This document shows, one piece after another, positions 40,201-53,363 of a stretch of DNA of 64,000 nucleotides. A model generated the notes under the pieces. It did no database searches and was not told the origin of the DNA. It worked only from the letters and a program-made list of their open reading frames with translations. Each line of letters opens with the position of its first letter. The stretch's first letter is position 1. The position numbers and the translations under genes are program-made. The DNA comes from Lepidurus packardi (taxonomy: Eukaryota > Arthropoda > Branchiopoda > Notostraca > Triopsidae): contig JAKZAN010000047.1 of NCBI GenBank assembly GCA_023053545.1, positions 372,001-436,000 of the forward strand, written 5' to 3'.

Positions 40201-43200
40201 AGGAATTAATTCAGTCCGTAAGGAATTAATTCAGTCCGTAAGGAATAAGTTCAGTACGTAAGGAATTAATTCAGTCCGGAATAAATTAATTAAGTCTGTA
40301 ATGAATTAATTCAGTCCGTATGAAATTAATTCAGTCCGTAAGGAATTCATTCAGTCCGTAAGGAATTAATTCCGTAAGAAAGGAATTCAATCAATCCTAA
40401 AGAATTAATTCAGTCCGTAAGGAACTAATTCAGTCCGTAAGGAATTAATTAAGTCCGTAAGGAATTAATTCAGTCCGTAAGGAATTAATTCAGTCCGTAA
40501 GGAATAAGTTCAGTACGTAAGGAATTAATTCAGTCCGTAATGGATTAATTAATTCCGTAATGAATTAATTCAGTCCGTATGAATTTAATTCAGTCCGTAA
40601 GGAATTAATTAAGGAATTAATTCAGTCCGTAAGGAATTTATTCAGTAAGAAAGGAATTCAATCAATCCTAAAGAATTAATTCAGTCCGTAAGGAAATAAT
40701 TCAGTCCGTAAGGAATTAATTCAGTCCGTAAGGAATTAATTCAGTCCGTAAGGAATTAATTCAGTCCGTAAGGAATTAATTCAATCCGTAAGGAATTAAT
40801 TCAGTCCGTAAGGAATTAATTCAGTCCGTAAGGAATTATTTCAGTCCGTAATTAATTCATTAATTCCTTACGGAATTAATTAAGTCCATAATGAATTAAT
40901 TCAGTCCGTAAGGAATTAATAAAATCGGTACGGAATTAATTCAGACCGTAATAGTCCGTAAGGAATTAATTCAGTCCGTAAGGAATTAATTCAGTCCGTA
41001 AGGAATTAATTCAGTCCGTAAGGAATTATTTCAGTCCGTAATTAATTAATTCATTCCTTACGGAATTAATTCAGTCCATAAGGAATTAATTCAGTCTTTA
41101 AGGATTTAATTAAGTCCGTAATGAATTAATTCAGTCCGAAATCGATTAACTAAGTCCGTAATGAATTAATTCAGTCCGTATGAAATTAATTTAGTCCGTA
41201 AGGAATTAATTAAGGAATTAATTCAGTCCGTAAGGAATTAATTCAGTCCGTAAGGAATTATTTCAGTCCGTAATTAATTAATTCATTCCTTACGTAATTA
41301 ATTAAGTCCATAAGGAATTAATTCAGTCTGTAAGGATTTAATTAAGTCCGTAATGAACTAATTCAGTCCGTAAGGAATTAATTCAGTCCGTAAGGAATTA
41401 ATTCAGTCCGTAAGGAATAAGTTCAGTACGTAAGGAATTAATTCAGTCCGGAATAAATTAATTAAGTCTGTAATGAATTAATTCAGTCCGTATGAAATTA
41501 ATTCAGTCCGTAAGGAATTCATTCAGTCCGTAAGGAATTAATTCCGTAAGAAAGGAATTCAATCAATCCTAAAGAATTAATTCAGTCCGTAAGGAACTAA
41601 TTCAGTCCGTAAGGAATTAATTAAGTCCGTAAGGAATTAATTCAGTCCGTAAGGAATTAATTCAGTCCGTAAGGAATTAATTCAGTCCGTAAGGAATTAA
41701 TTCAGTCCGTAAGGAATAAGTTCAGTACGTAAGGAATTAATTAAGTCCGTAATGGATTAATTAATTCCGTAATGAATTAATTCAGTCCGTATGAATTTAA
41801 TTCAGTCCGTAAGGAATTAATTAAGGAATTAATTCAGTCCGTAAGGAATTTATTCAGTAAGAAAGGAATTCAATCAATCCTAAAGAATTAATTCAGTCCG
41901 TAAGGAAATAATTCAGTCCGTAAGGAATTAATTCAGTCCGTAAGGAATTAATTCAGTCCGTAAGGAATTAATTCAGTCCGTAAGGAATTAATTCAATCCG
42001 TAAGGAATTAATTCAGTCCGTAAGGAATTAATTCAGTCCGTAAGGAATTATTTCAGTCCGTAATTAATTCATTAATTCCTTACGGAATTAATTAAGTCCA
42101 TAATGAATTAATTCAGTCCGTAAGGAATTAATAAAATCGGTACGGAATTAATTCAGACCGTAATAGTCCGTAAGGAATTAATTCAGTCCGTAAGGAATTA
42201 ATTCAGTCCGTAAGGAATTAATTCAGTCCGTAAGGTATTATTTCAGTCCGTAATTAATTAATTCATTCCTTACGGAATTAATTCAGTCCATAAGGAATTA
42301 ATTCAGTCTTTAAGGATTTAATTAAGTCCGTAATGAATTAATTCAGTCCGAAATCGATTAATTAAGTCCGTAATGAATTAATTCAGTCCGTATGAAATTA
42401 ATTCAGTCCGTAAGGAAATAATTAAGGAATTAATTCAGTCCGTAAGGAATTAATTCAGTCCGTAAGGAATTATTTCAGTCCGTAATTAATTAATTCATTC
42501 CTTACGGAATTAATTAAGTCCATAAGGAATTAACTCAGTCTGTAAGGATTTAATTAAGTCCGTAATGAATTAATTCAGTCCGTAAGGAATTAATTCAGTC
42601 AGTAAGGAATTAATTCAATCCGTAAGGAATTAATTCAGTCCGTAAGGAATTAATTCAGTTCGTAAGTTATTAATTCAGTCCGTAAGGAATTAATTCAGTC
42701 CGTAAGGAATTAATTCAGTCCGTAAGGAATTAATTCAGTCCGTAAGGAATAAGTTCAGTACGTAAGGAATTAATTAAGTCCGTAATGGATTAATTAATTC
42801 CGTAATGAATTAATTCAGTCCGTATGCATTTAATTCAGTCCGTAAGGAATTAATTAAGGAATTAATTCATTCCGTAAGGAATTTATTCAGTAAGAAAGGA
42901 ATTCAATCAATCCTAAAGAATTAATTCAGTCCGTAAGGAAATAATTCAGTCCGTAAGGAATTAATTCAGTCCGTAAGGAATTAATTCAGTCCGTAAGGAA
43001 TTAATTCAGTCCGTAAGGAATTAATTCAATCCGTAAGGAATTAATTCAGTCCGTAAGGAATTAATTCAGTCCGTAAGGAATTATTTCAGCCCGTAAGGAA
43101 TTAATTCAGTCAGTAAGGAATTAATTCAATCTGTAAGGAATTAATTCAGTCCGTAAGGAATTAATTCAGTTCGTAAGTTATTAATTCAGTCCGTAAGGAA

Positions 43201-43395
43201 TTAATTCAGTCCGTAAGGAATTAATTCAGTCCGTAAGGAATTAATTCAGTCCGTAAGGAATAAGTTCAGTACGTAAGGAATTAATTCAGTCCGGAATAAA
43301 TTAATTAAGTCCGTAATGAATTAATTCAGTCCGTATGAAATTAATTCAGTCCGTAAGGAATTCATTCAGTCCGTAAGGAATTAATTCCGTAAGAA
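34221..43395 (+). repeat. 1.33-kb higher-order repeat family
   Basis: The EcoRI-variant marker preceded by TTCCGTAAGAA begins at 34221, 35552, 36544, 37717, 39049, 40381, 41553 and 43396. The spacings are 1,331, 992, 1,173, 1,332, 1,332, 1,172 and 1,843 bp. The full unit contains the ACCGTAATAGTCCG joint, three inverted monomers, CAGTCTTTAAGG, TCAGTCAGTAAGG and CAGTTCGTAAGTTATT in fixed order. The shorter and longer spacings are deletion or duplication derivatives. Confidence 0.82.
36490..36530 (+). other. Recombinant joint between two higher-order repeats
   Basis: In the normal unit CCTTACGGAATT is followed by AATTAAGTCCATAAGG. Here it runs directly into CATTCAGTCCGTAAGG, which normally lies some 340 bp further on. 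This explains the short 992-bp spacing and looks like an unequal-exchange or slippage deletion joint. Confidence 0.65.
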
Positions 43396-46300
43396 AGGAA
43401 TTCAATCAATCCTAAAGAATTAATTCAGTCCGTAAGGAACTAATTCAGTCCGTAAGGAATTAATTAAGTCCGTAAGGAATTAATTCAGTCCGTAAGGAAT
43501 TAATTCAGTCCGTAAGGAATTAATTCAGTCCGTAAGGAATTAATTCAGTCCGTAAGGAATAAGTTCAGTACGTAAGGAATTAATTAAGTCCGTAATGGAT
43601 TAATTAATTCCGTAATGAATTAATTCAGTCCGTATGAATTTAATTCAGTCCGTAAGGAATTAATTAAGGAATTAATTCAGTCCGTAAGGAATTTATTCAG
43701 TAAGAAAGGAATTCAATCAATCCTAAAGAATTAATTCAGTCCGTAAGGAAATAATTCAGTCCGTAAGGAATTAATTCAGTCCGTAAGGAATTAATTCAGT
43801 CCGTAAGGAATTAATTCAGTCCGTAAGGAATTAATTCAATCCGTAAGGAATTAATTCAGTCCGTAAGGAATTAATTCAGTCCGTAAGGAATTATTTCAGT
43901 CCGTAATTAATTCATTAATTCCTTACGGAATTAATTAAGTCCATAATGAATTAATTCAGTCCGTAAGGAATTAATAAAATCGGTACGGAATTAATTCAGA
44001 CCGTAATAGTCCGTAAGGAATTAATTCAGTCCGTAAGGAATTAATTCAGTCCGTAAGGAATTAATTCAGTCCGTAAGGAATTAATTCAGTCCGTAAGGAA
44101 TTATTTCAGTCCGTAATTAATTAATTCATTCCTTACGGAATTAATTCAGTCCATAAGGAATTAATTCAGTCTTTAAGGATTTAATTAAGTCCGTAATGAA
44201 TTAATTCAGTCCGAAATCGATTAACTAAGTCCGTAATGAATTAATTCAGTCCGTATGAAATTAATTTAGTCCGTAAGGAATTAATTAAGGAATTAATTCA
44301 GTCCGTAAGGAATTAATTCAGTCCGTAAGGAATTAATTCAGTCCGTAAGGAATTAATTCAGTCCGTAAGGAATTATTTCAGTCCGTAATTAATTAATTCA
44401 TTCCTTACGTAATTAATTAAGTCCATAAGGAATTAATTCAGTCTGTAAGGATTTAATTAAGTCCGTAATGAATTAATTCAGTCCGTAAGGAATTAATTCA
44501 GTCCGTAAGGAATTAATTCAGTCCGTAAGGAATTAATTCAGTCCGTAAGGAATAAGTTCAGTACGTAAGGAATTAATTAAGTCCGTAATGGATTAATTAA
44601 TTCCGTAATGAATTAATTCAGTCCGTATGCATTTAATTCAGTCCGTAAGGAATTAATTAAGGAATTAATTCATTCCGTAAGGAATTTATTCAGTAAGAAA
44701 GGAATTCAATCAATCCTAAAGAATTAATTCAGTCCGTAAGGAAATAATTCAGTCCGTAAGGAATTAATTCAGTCCGTAAGGAATTAATTCAGTCCGTAAG
44801 GAATTAATTCAGTCCGTAAGGAATTAATTCAATCCGTAAGGAATTAATTCAGTCCGTAAGGAATTAATTCAGTCCGTAAGGAATTATTTCAGTCCGTAAT
44901 TAATTCATTCATTCCTTACGGAATTAATTAAGTCCATAATGAATTAATTCAGTCCGTAAGGAATTAATAAAATCGGTACGGAATTAATTCAGACCGTAAT
45001 ATTCCGTAAGGAATTAATTCAGTCCGTAAGGAATTAATTCAGTCCGTAAGGAATTAATTCAGTCCGTAAGGTATTATTTCAGTCCGTAATTAATTAATTC
45101 ATTCCTTACGGAATTAATTCAGTCCATAAGGAATTAATTCAGTCTTTAAGGATTTAATTAAGTTCGTAATGAATTAATTCAGTCCGAAATCGATTAATTA
45201 AGTCCGTAATGAATTAATTCAGTCCGTATGAAATTAATTCAGTCCGTAAGGAATTAATTAAGGAATTAATTCAGTCCGTAAGGAATTAATTCAGTCCGTA
45301 AGGAATTAATTCAGTCCGTAAGGAATTATTTCAGTCCGTAATTAATTAATTCATTCCTTACGGAATTAATTAAGTCCATAAGGAATTAACTCAGTCTGTA
45401 AGGATTTAATTAAGTCCGTAATGAATTAATTCAGCCCGTAAGGAATTAATTCAGTCAGTAAGGAATTAATTCAATCTGTAAGGAATTAATTCAGTCCGTA
45501 AGGAATTAATTCAGTTCGTAAGGTATTAATTCAGTCCGTAAGGAATTAATTCAGTCCGTAAGGAATTAATTCAGTCCGTAAGGAATTATTTCAGTCCGTA
45601 ATTAATTAATTCATTCCTTACGTAATTAATTAAGTCCATAAGGAATTAATTCAGTCTGTAAGGATTTAATTAAGTCCGTAATGAATTAATTCAGTCCGTA
45701 AGGAATTAATTCAGTCCGTAAGGAATTAATTCAGTCCGTAAGGAATTAATTCAGTCCGTAAGGAATAAGTTCAGTACGTAAGGAATTAATTAAGTCCGTA
45801 ATGGATTAATTAATTCCGTAATGAATTAATTCAGTCCGTATGCATTTAATTCAGTCCGTAAGGAATTAATTAAGGAATTAATTCATTCCGTAAGGAATTT
45901 ATTCAGTAAGAAAGGAATTCAATCAATCCTAAAGAATTAATTCAGTCCGTAAGGAAATAATTCAGTCCGTAAGGAATTAATTCAGTCCGTAAGGAATTAA
46001 TTCAGTCCGTAAGGAATTAATTCAGTCCGTAAGGAATTAATTCAATCCGTAAGGAATTAATTCAGTCCGTAAGGAATTAATTCAGTCCGTAAGGAATTAT
46101 TTCAGTCCGTAATTAATTCATTCATTCCTTACGGAATTAATTAAGTCCATAATGAATTAATTCAGTCCGTAAGGAATTAATAAAATCGGTACGGAATTAA
46201 TTCAGACCGTAATATTCCGTAAGGAATTAATTCAGTCCGTAAGGAATTAATTCAGTCCGTAAGGAATTAATTCAGTCCGTAAGGTATTATTTCAGTCCGT

Positions 46301-49300
46301 AATTAATTAATTCATTCCTTACGGAATTAATTCAGTCCATAAGGAATTAATTCAGTCTTTAAGGATTTAATTAAGTTCGTAATGAATTAATTCAGTCCGA
46401 AATCGATTAATTAAGTCCGTAATGAATTAATTCAGTCCGTATGAAATTAATTCAGTCCGTAAGGAATTAATTAAGGAATTAATTCAGTCCGTAAGGAATT
46501 AATTCAGTCCGTAAGGAATTAATTCAGTCCGTAAGGAATTATTTCAGTCCGTAATTAATTAATTCATTCCTTACGGAATTAATTAAGTCCATAAGGAATT
46601 AACTCAGTCTGTAAGGATTTAATTAAGTCCGTAATGAATTAATTCAGCCCGTAAGGAATTAATTCAGTCAGTAAGGAATTAATTCAATCTGTAAGGAATT
46701 AATTCAGTCCGTAAGGAATTAATTCAGTTCGTAAGGTATTAATTCAGTCCGTAAGGAATTAATTCAGTCCGTAAGGAATTAATTCAGTCCGTAAGGAATT
46801 AATTCAGTCCGTAAGGAATAAGTTCAGTACGTAAGGAATTAATTCAGTCCGTAATAAATTAATTAAGTCCGTAATGAATTAATTCAGTCCGTATGAAATT
46901 AATTCAGTCCGTAAGGAATTCATTCAGTCCGTAAGGAATTAATTCCGTAAGAAAGGAATTCAATCAATCCTAAAGAATTAATTCAGTCCGTAAGGAACTA
47001 ATTCAGTCCGTAAGGAATTAATTAAGTCCGTAAGGAATTAATTCAGCCCGTAAGGAATTAATTCAGTCCGTAAGGAATTAATTCAGTCCGTAAGGAATTA
47101 ATTCAGTCCGTAAGGAATAAGTTCAGTACGTAAGGAATTAATTAAGTCCGTAATGGATTAATTAATTCCGTAGTGAATTAATTCAGTCCGTATGAATTTA
47201 ATTCAGTCCGTAAGGAATTAATTAAGGAATTAATTCAGTCCGTAAGGAATTAATTCAGTCCGTAATAAATTAATTAAGTCCGTAATGAATTAATTCAGTC
47301 CGTATGAAATTAATTCAGTCCGTAAGGAATTCATTCAGTCCGTAAGGAATTAATTCAGTAAGAAAGGAATTCAATCAATCCTAAAGAATTAATTCAGTCC
47401 GTAAGGAAATAATTCAGTCCGTAAGGAATTAATTCAGTCCGTAAGGAATTAATTCAGTCCGTAAGGAATTAATTCAGTCCGTAAGGAATTAATTCAATCC
47501 GTAAGGAATTAATTCAGTCCGTAAGGAATTAATTCAGTCCGTAAGGAATTATTTCAGTCCGTAATTAATTCATTCATTCCTTACGGAATTAATTAAGTCC
47601 ATAATGAATTAATTCAGTCCGTAAGGAATTAATAAAATCGGTACGGAATTAATTCAGACCGTAATAGTCCGTAAGGAATTAATTCCGTCCGTAAGGAATT
47701 AATTCAGTAAGAAAGGAATTCAATCAATTCTAAAGAATTAATTCAGTCCGTAAGGAACTAATTCAGTCCGTAAGGAATTAATTCAGTCCGTAAGGAATTA
47801 ATTCAGTCCGTAAGGAATAAATTCAGTCCGTAAGGAATTAATTCAGTCCGTAAGGAATTATTTCAGTCCGTAATTAATTAATTCATTACTTACTGAATTA
47901 ATTAAGTCCATAAGGAATTAATTCAGTCCGTAAGGAATTAATAAAATCGGTACGGAATTAATTCAGACCGTAAGGAATTAATTCAGTCCGTAAGGAATTA
48001 ATTCAGTCCGTAAGGATTTAATTCAGTCCGTATGAAATTAATTCAGTCCGTAAGGAATTCATTCAGTCCGTAAGGAATTAATTCAGTCCGTAAGGAATTA
48101 ATTCAGTCCATAAGGAATTATTTCAGTCCGTAATTAATTAATTCATTCCTTACGGAATTAATTAAGTCCATAAGGAATTAATTCAGTCTCTAAGGATTTA
48201 ATTAAGTCCGTAATGAATTAATTCAGTCCGAAATCGATTAATTAAGTCCGTAAGGAATTAATTCAGTCCGTATGAAATTAATTCAGTCCGTAAGGAATTA
48301 ATTAAGGAATTAATTCAGTCCGTAAGGAATTAATTCAGTCCGTAAGGAATTAATTCAGTCCGTAAGGAATTATTTCAGTCCGTAATTAATTAATTCATTC
48401 CTTACTTAATTAATTAAGTCCATAAGGAATTAATTCAGTCTGTAAGGATTTAATTAAGTCCGTAATGAATTAATTCAGTCCGTAAAGAATTAATTCAGTC
48501 CGTAAGGAATTAATTCAGTCCGTAAGGAATTAATTCAGTCCGTAAGGAATTAGTTCAGTCCGTAAGGAATTAATTCAGTCCGTAAGGAATTATATCTGTC
48601 CGTAATTAATTAATTCATTCCTTACGGAATTAATTAAGTCCATAAGGAATTAATTCAGTCTGTAAGGATTCAATTACGTCCGTAATGAATTAATTCAGTC
48701 CGAAATCGATTAATTAAGTCCGTAATGAATTAATTCAGTCCGTATGAAATTAATTCAGTCCGTAAGGAATTATTTCAGTCCGTAATTAATTAATTCATTC
48801 CTTACGGAATTAATTAAGTCCATAAGGAATTAATTCAGTCTGTAAGGATTTAATTAAGTCCGTAATGAATTAATTCAGTCCGTAAGGAATTAATTCAGTC
48901 CGTAAGGAATTAATTCAGTCCGTAAGGAATTAATTCAGTCCGTAAGGAATTAATTCAGTCCGTAAGGAATTATTTCTGTCCGTAATTAATTAATTAATTC
49001 CTTACGGAATTAATTAAGTCCATAAGGAATTAATTCAGTCTGTAAGGATTTAATTACGTCCGTAATGAATTAATTCAGTCCGTATGAAATTAATTCAGTC
49101 CGTAAGGAATTAATTAAGGAATTAATTCAGTCCGTAAGGAATTATTTCAGTCCGTAATTAATTAATTCATTCCTTACGGAATTAATTAAGTCCATAAGGA
49201 ATTAGCTCAGTCTGTAAGGATTTAATTAAGTCCGTAATGAATTAATTCAGTCTGTAAGGAATTAATTCAGTCCGTAAGGAATTAATTCAATCCGTAAGGA

Positions 49301-50116
49301 ATTAATTCAGTCCGTAAGGAATTAATTCAGTTCGTAAGGTATTAATTCAGTCCGTAAGTAATTAATTCAGTCCGTAAGGAATTAATTCAGTCCGTAAGGA
49401 ATTAATTAAGTCCGTAAGGAATAAGTTCAGTACGTAAGGAATTAATTCAGTCCGTAATAAATTAATTAAGTCCGTAATGAATTAATTCAGTCCGTAAGGA
49501 ATTAATTCAGTAAGAAAGGAATTCAATCAATTCTAAAGAATTAATTCAGTCCGTAAGGACCTAATTCAGTCCGTAAGGAATTAATTCAGTCCGTAAGGAA
49601 TTAATTCAGTCCGTAAGGAATTAATTAAGTCCGTAAGGAATTAATTCAGTCCGTAAGGAATTATTTCAGTCCGTAATTAATTCATTCATTCCTTACGGAA
49701 TTAATTAAGTCCATAATGAATTAATTCAGTCCGTAAGGAATTAATAAAATCGGTACGGAATTAATTCAGACCGTAATAGTCCGTAAGGAATTAATTCAGT
49801 CCGTAAGGAATTAATGCAGTCCGTAAGGAATTAATTCAGTCCGTAAGGAATTATTTCAGTCAGTAAGGAATTAATTCAGTCCGTAAGGAATTAATTCAGT
49901 CCGTAAGGAATTAATTCAGTCCGTAAGGATTTAATTCAGTCCGTAAGGTATTAATTCAGTCCGTAAGGAATTAATTCAGTCCGTAAGGAATTAATTCAGT
50001 CCGTAGGGAATTAATTCAGTCCGTAAGGAATAAGTACAGTACGTAAGGAATTAATTCAGTCCGTAATAAATTAATTAAGTCCGTAATGAATTAATTCAGT
50101 CCGTATGAAATTAATT

Positions 50117-50140
50117 AAGTACGTAAGGAACTAATTCAGT
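50117..50140 (+). other. Paralogous site resembling the pre-insertion site of LINE family B
   Basis: The satellite from about 49.3 to 50.1 kb carries the same ordered variants as the block left of the LINE (52.4-53.2 kb), including GTATGAAATTAATTAAGTACGT. Here it continues AAGGAACTAATTCAGTCCGTAAGG without interruption. The LINE interrupts the corresponding AAGGAATTAATTAAGTCCGT. Two substitutions separate the two, so this is a related empty site, not an exact one. Confidence 0.5.
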
Positions 50141-53100
50141 CCGTAAGGAATTAATTCAGTCCGTAAGGAATTAATTCAGTCCGTAATAAATTAATTAAGT
50201 CCGTAATGAATTAATTCAGTCCGTAATGAATTAATTCAGTCCGTATGAAATTAATTCAGTCCGTAAGGAATTATTTCAGTCCGTAATTAATTAATTCATT
50301 CCTTACGGAATTAATTAAGTCCATAAGGAATTAATTCAGTCTGTAAGGATTTAATTAAGTCCGTAATGAATTAATTCAGTCCGTAAGGAATTAATTCAGT
50401 CCGTAAGGAATTAATTCAGTCCGTAAGGAATTAATTCAGTCCGTAAGGAATTAATTCAGTCCGTAAGGAATTAATTCAGTCCGTAAGGAATTATTTCTGT
50501 CCGTAATTAATTAATTCATTCCTTACGGAATTAATTAAGTCCATAAGGAATTAATTCAGTCTGTAAGGATTTAATTACGTCCGTAATGAATTAATTCAGT
50601 CCGAAATCGATTAATTAAGTCCGTAATGAATTAATTCAGTCCGTATGAAATTAATTCAGTCCGTAAGGAATTAATTAAGGAATTAATTCAGTCCGTAAGG
50701 AATTAATTTAGTCCGTAAGGAATTATTTCAGTCCGTAATTAATTAATTCATTCCTTACGGAATTAATTAAGTCCATAAGGAATTAACTCAGTCTGTAAGG
50801 ATTTAATTAAGTCCGTAATGAATTAATTCAGTCTGTAAGGAATTAATTCAGTCCGTAAGGAATTAATTCAATCCGTAATTTCAGTCCGTAAGGAATTAAT
50901 TCCGTTCGTAAGGTATTAATTCAGTCCGTAAGAAATTAATTCAGTCCGTAAGGAATTAATTCAGTCTGTAAGGAATTAATTAAGTCCGTAAGAAATAAGT
51001 TCAGTACGTAAGGAATTAATTCAGTCCGTAAGGAATAAGTTCAATACGTAAGGAATTAATTCAGTCCGTAATAAATTAATTAAGTCCGTAATGAATTAAT
51101 TCAGTCCGTATGAAATTAATTCAGTCCGTAAGGAATTCATTCAGTCCGTAAGGAATTAATTCAGTCCATAAGGAATTATTTCAGTCCGTAATTAATTAAT
51201 TCATTCCTTACGGAATTAATTAAGTCCATAAGGAATTAATTCAGTCTTTAAGGATTTAATCAAGTCCGTAATGAATTAATTCAGTCCGAAATCGATTAAT
51301 TAAGTCCGTAAGGAATTAATTCAGTCCGTATGAAATTAATTCAGTCCGTAAGGAATTAATTAAGGAATTAATTCAGTCCGTAAGGAATTAATTCAGTCCG
51401 TAAGGAATTAATTCAGTCCGTAAGGAATTATTTCAGTCCGTAATTAATTAATTCATTCCTTACGGAATTAATTAAGTCCATAAGGAATTAATTCAGTCTG
51501 TAAGGATTTAATTAAGTCCGTAATGAATTAATTCAGTCCGTAAGGAATTAATTCAGTCCGTAAGGAATTAATTCAGTCCGTAAGGAATTAATTCAGTCCG
51601 TAAGGAATTAATTCAGTCCGTAAGGAATTAATTCAGTCCGTAAGGAATTATTTCTGTCCGTAATTAATTAATTCATTCCTTACGGAATTAATTAAGTCCA
51701 TAAGGAATTAATTCAGTCTGTAAGGATTTAATTACGTCCGTAATGAATTAATTCAGTCCGAAATCGATTAATTAAGTCCGTAATTAATTAATTCAGTCCG
51801 TATGAAATTAATTCAGTCCGTAAGGAATTATTTCAGTTCGTAATTAATTAATTCATTCCTTACGGAATTAATTAAGTCCATAAGGAATTAATTCAGTCTG
51901 TAAGGATTTAATTACGCCCGTAATGAATTAATTCAGTCCGAAATCGATTAATTAAGTCCGTAATGAATTAATTCAGTCCGTATGAAATTAATTCAGTCCG
52001 TAAGGAATTAATTAAGGAATTAATTCAGTCCGTAAGGAATTATTTCTGTCCGTAATTAATTAATTCATTCCTTACGGAATTAATTAAGTCCATAAGGAAT
52101 TAATTCAGTCTGTAAGGATTTAATTACGTCCGTAATGAATTAATTCAGTCCGAAATCGATTAATTAAGTCCGTAATGAATTAATTCAGTCCGTATGAAAT
52201 TAATTCAGTCCGTAAGGTATTAATTAAGGAATTAATTCAGTCCGTAAGGAATTAATTCAGTCCGTAAGGAATTATTTCAGTCCGTAATTAATTAATTCAT
52301 TCCTTACGGAATTAATTAAGTCCATAAGGAATTAACTCAGTCTGTAAGGATTTAATTAAGTCCGTAATGAATTAATTCAGTCTGTAAGGAATTAATTCAG
52401 TCCGTAAGGAATTAATTCAATCCGTAAGGAATTAATTCAGTCCGTAAGGAATTAATTCAGTTCGTAAGGTATTAATTCAGTCCGTAAGGAATTAATTCAG
52501 TCCGTAAGGAATTAATTCAGTCCGTAAGGAATTAATTAAGTCCGTAAGGAATAAGTTCAGTACGTAAGGAATTAATTCAGTCCGTAATAAATTAATTAAG
52601 TCCGTAATGAATTAATTCAGTCCGTAAGGAATTAATTCAGTAAGAAAGGAATTCAATCAATTCTAAAGAATTAATTCAGTCCGTAAGGAACTAATTCAGT
52701 CCGTAAGGAATTAATTCAGTCCGTAAGGAATTAATTCAGTCCGTAAGGAATTAATTAAGTCCGTAAGGAATTAATTCAGTCCGTAAGGAATTATTTCAGT
52801 CCGTAATTAATTCATTCATTCCTTACGGAATTAATTAAGTCCATAATGAATTAATTCAGTCCGTAAGGAATTAATAAAATCGGTACGGAATTAATTCAGA
52901 CCGTAATAGTCCGTAAGGAATTAATTCAGTCCGTAAGGAATTAATGCAGTCAGTAAGGAATTAATTCAGTCCGTAAGGAATTAATTCAGTCCGTAAGGAA
53001 TTAATTCAGTCCGTAAGGATTTAATTCAGTCCGTAAGGTATTAATTCAGTCCGTAAGGAATTAATTCAGTCCGTAAGGAATTAATTCAGTCCGTAGGGAA

Positions 53101-53224
53101 TTAATTCAGTCCGTAAGGAATAAGTTCAGTACGTAAGGAATTAATTCAGTCCGTAATAAATTAATTAAGTCCGTAATGAATTAATTCAGTCCGTATGAAA
53201 TTAATTAAGTACGTAAGGAATTAA

Positions 53225-53234
53225 TTAAGTCCGT
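53225..53234 (+). repeat. Target-site duplication of LINE family B, left
   Basis: TTAAGTCCGT occurs here and again at 58138-58147 after the poly-A tail. It may extend by two A at the tail side. Confidence 0.8.
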
Positions 53235-53363
53235 TGATTTTGTTCCCAAGTGTAGTTCGGTGCTTTACGCACCTTTGTTGACTGTTTTCATAACGTTTAG
53301 TTACCGCTGTGTGTATGAACGAGGACCTTTAAGTGACTGTTTAGGGCCTAGCCCTGTGACGAA
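53235..53363 (+). promoter_or_regulatory. LINE family B 5'UTR with two hairpins
   Basis: A 129-bp leader, probably holding the internal promoter as in other full-length LINEs (inference). Two perfect 5-bp hairpins are visible: GGTGC/GCACC with loop TTTAC (53259-53273), and AGGGC/GCCCT with loop CTA (53343-53355), the latter ending 8 bases before the ORF1 start codon. The whole leader is repeated at 61960-62088. Confidence 0.7.
53315..53332 (+). CDS. Upstream mini-ORF, 5 codons
   Basis: ATG AAC GAG GAC CTT TAA (MNEDL) lies in the leader, 31 bases before the ORF1 start and in another frame. Such a uORF could lower or time ORF1 translation. This is only a possibility. Confidence 0.3.
   Translation: MNEDL

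Larger units (their letters stand above)
25495..53234 (+). repeat. Satellite array 2, 20-bp monomer with higher-order repeats
   Basis: It has the same monomer and orientation as array 1, uninterrupted by any other element for 27.7 kb. The kilobase-scale structure is clear: a 3,090-bp tandem duplication (about 27.9-34.1 kb), a family of 1,331/1,332-bp blocks (34.2-43.4 kb) with shortened (992, 1,172, 1,173) and lengthened (1,843) relatives, a 1,213-bp repeat near 44.6-45.8 kb, and a more mixed zone from 47.2 to 53.2 kb. Each block holds inverted monomers and the EcoRI-site variant. I see no gene, RNA gene or non-satellite insertion in it. Confidence 0.97.
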
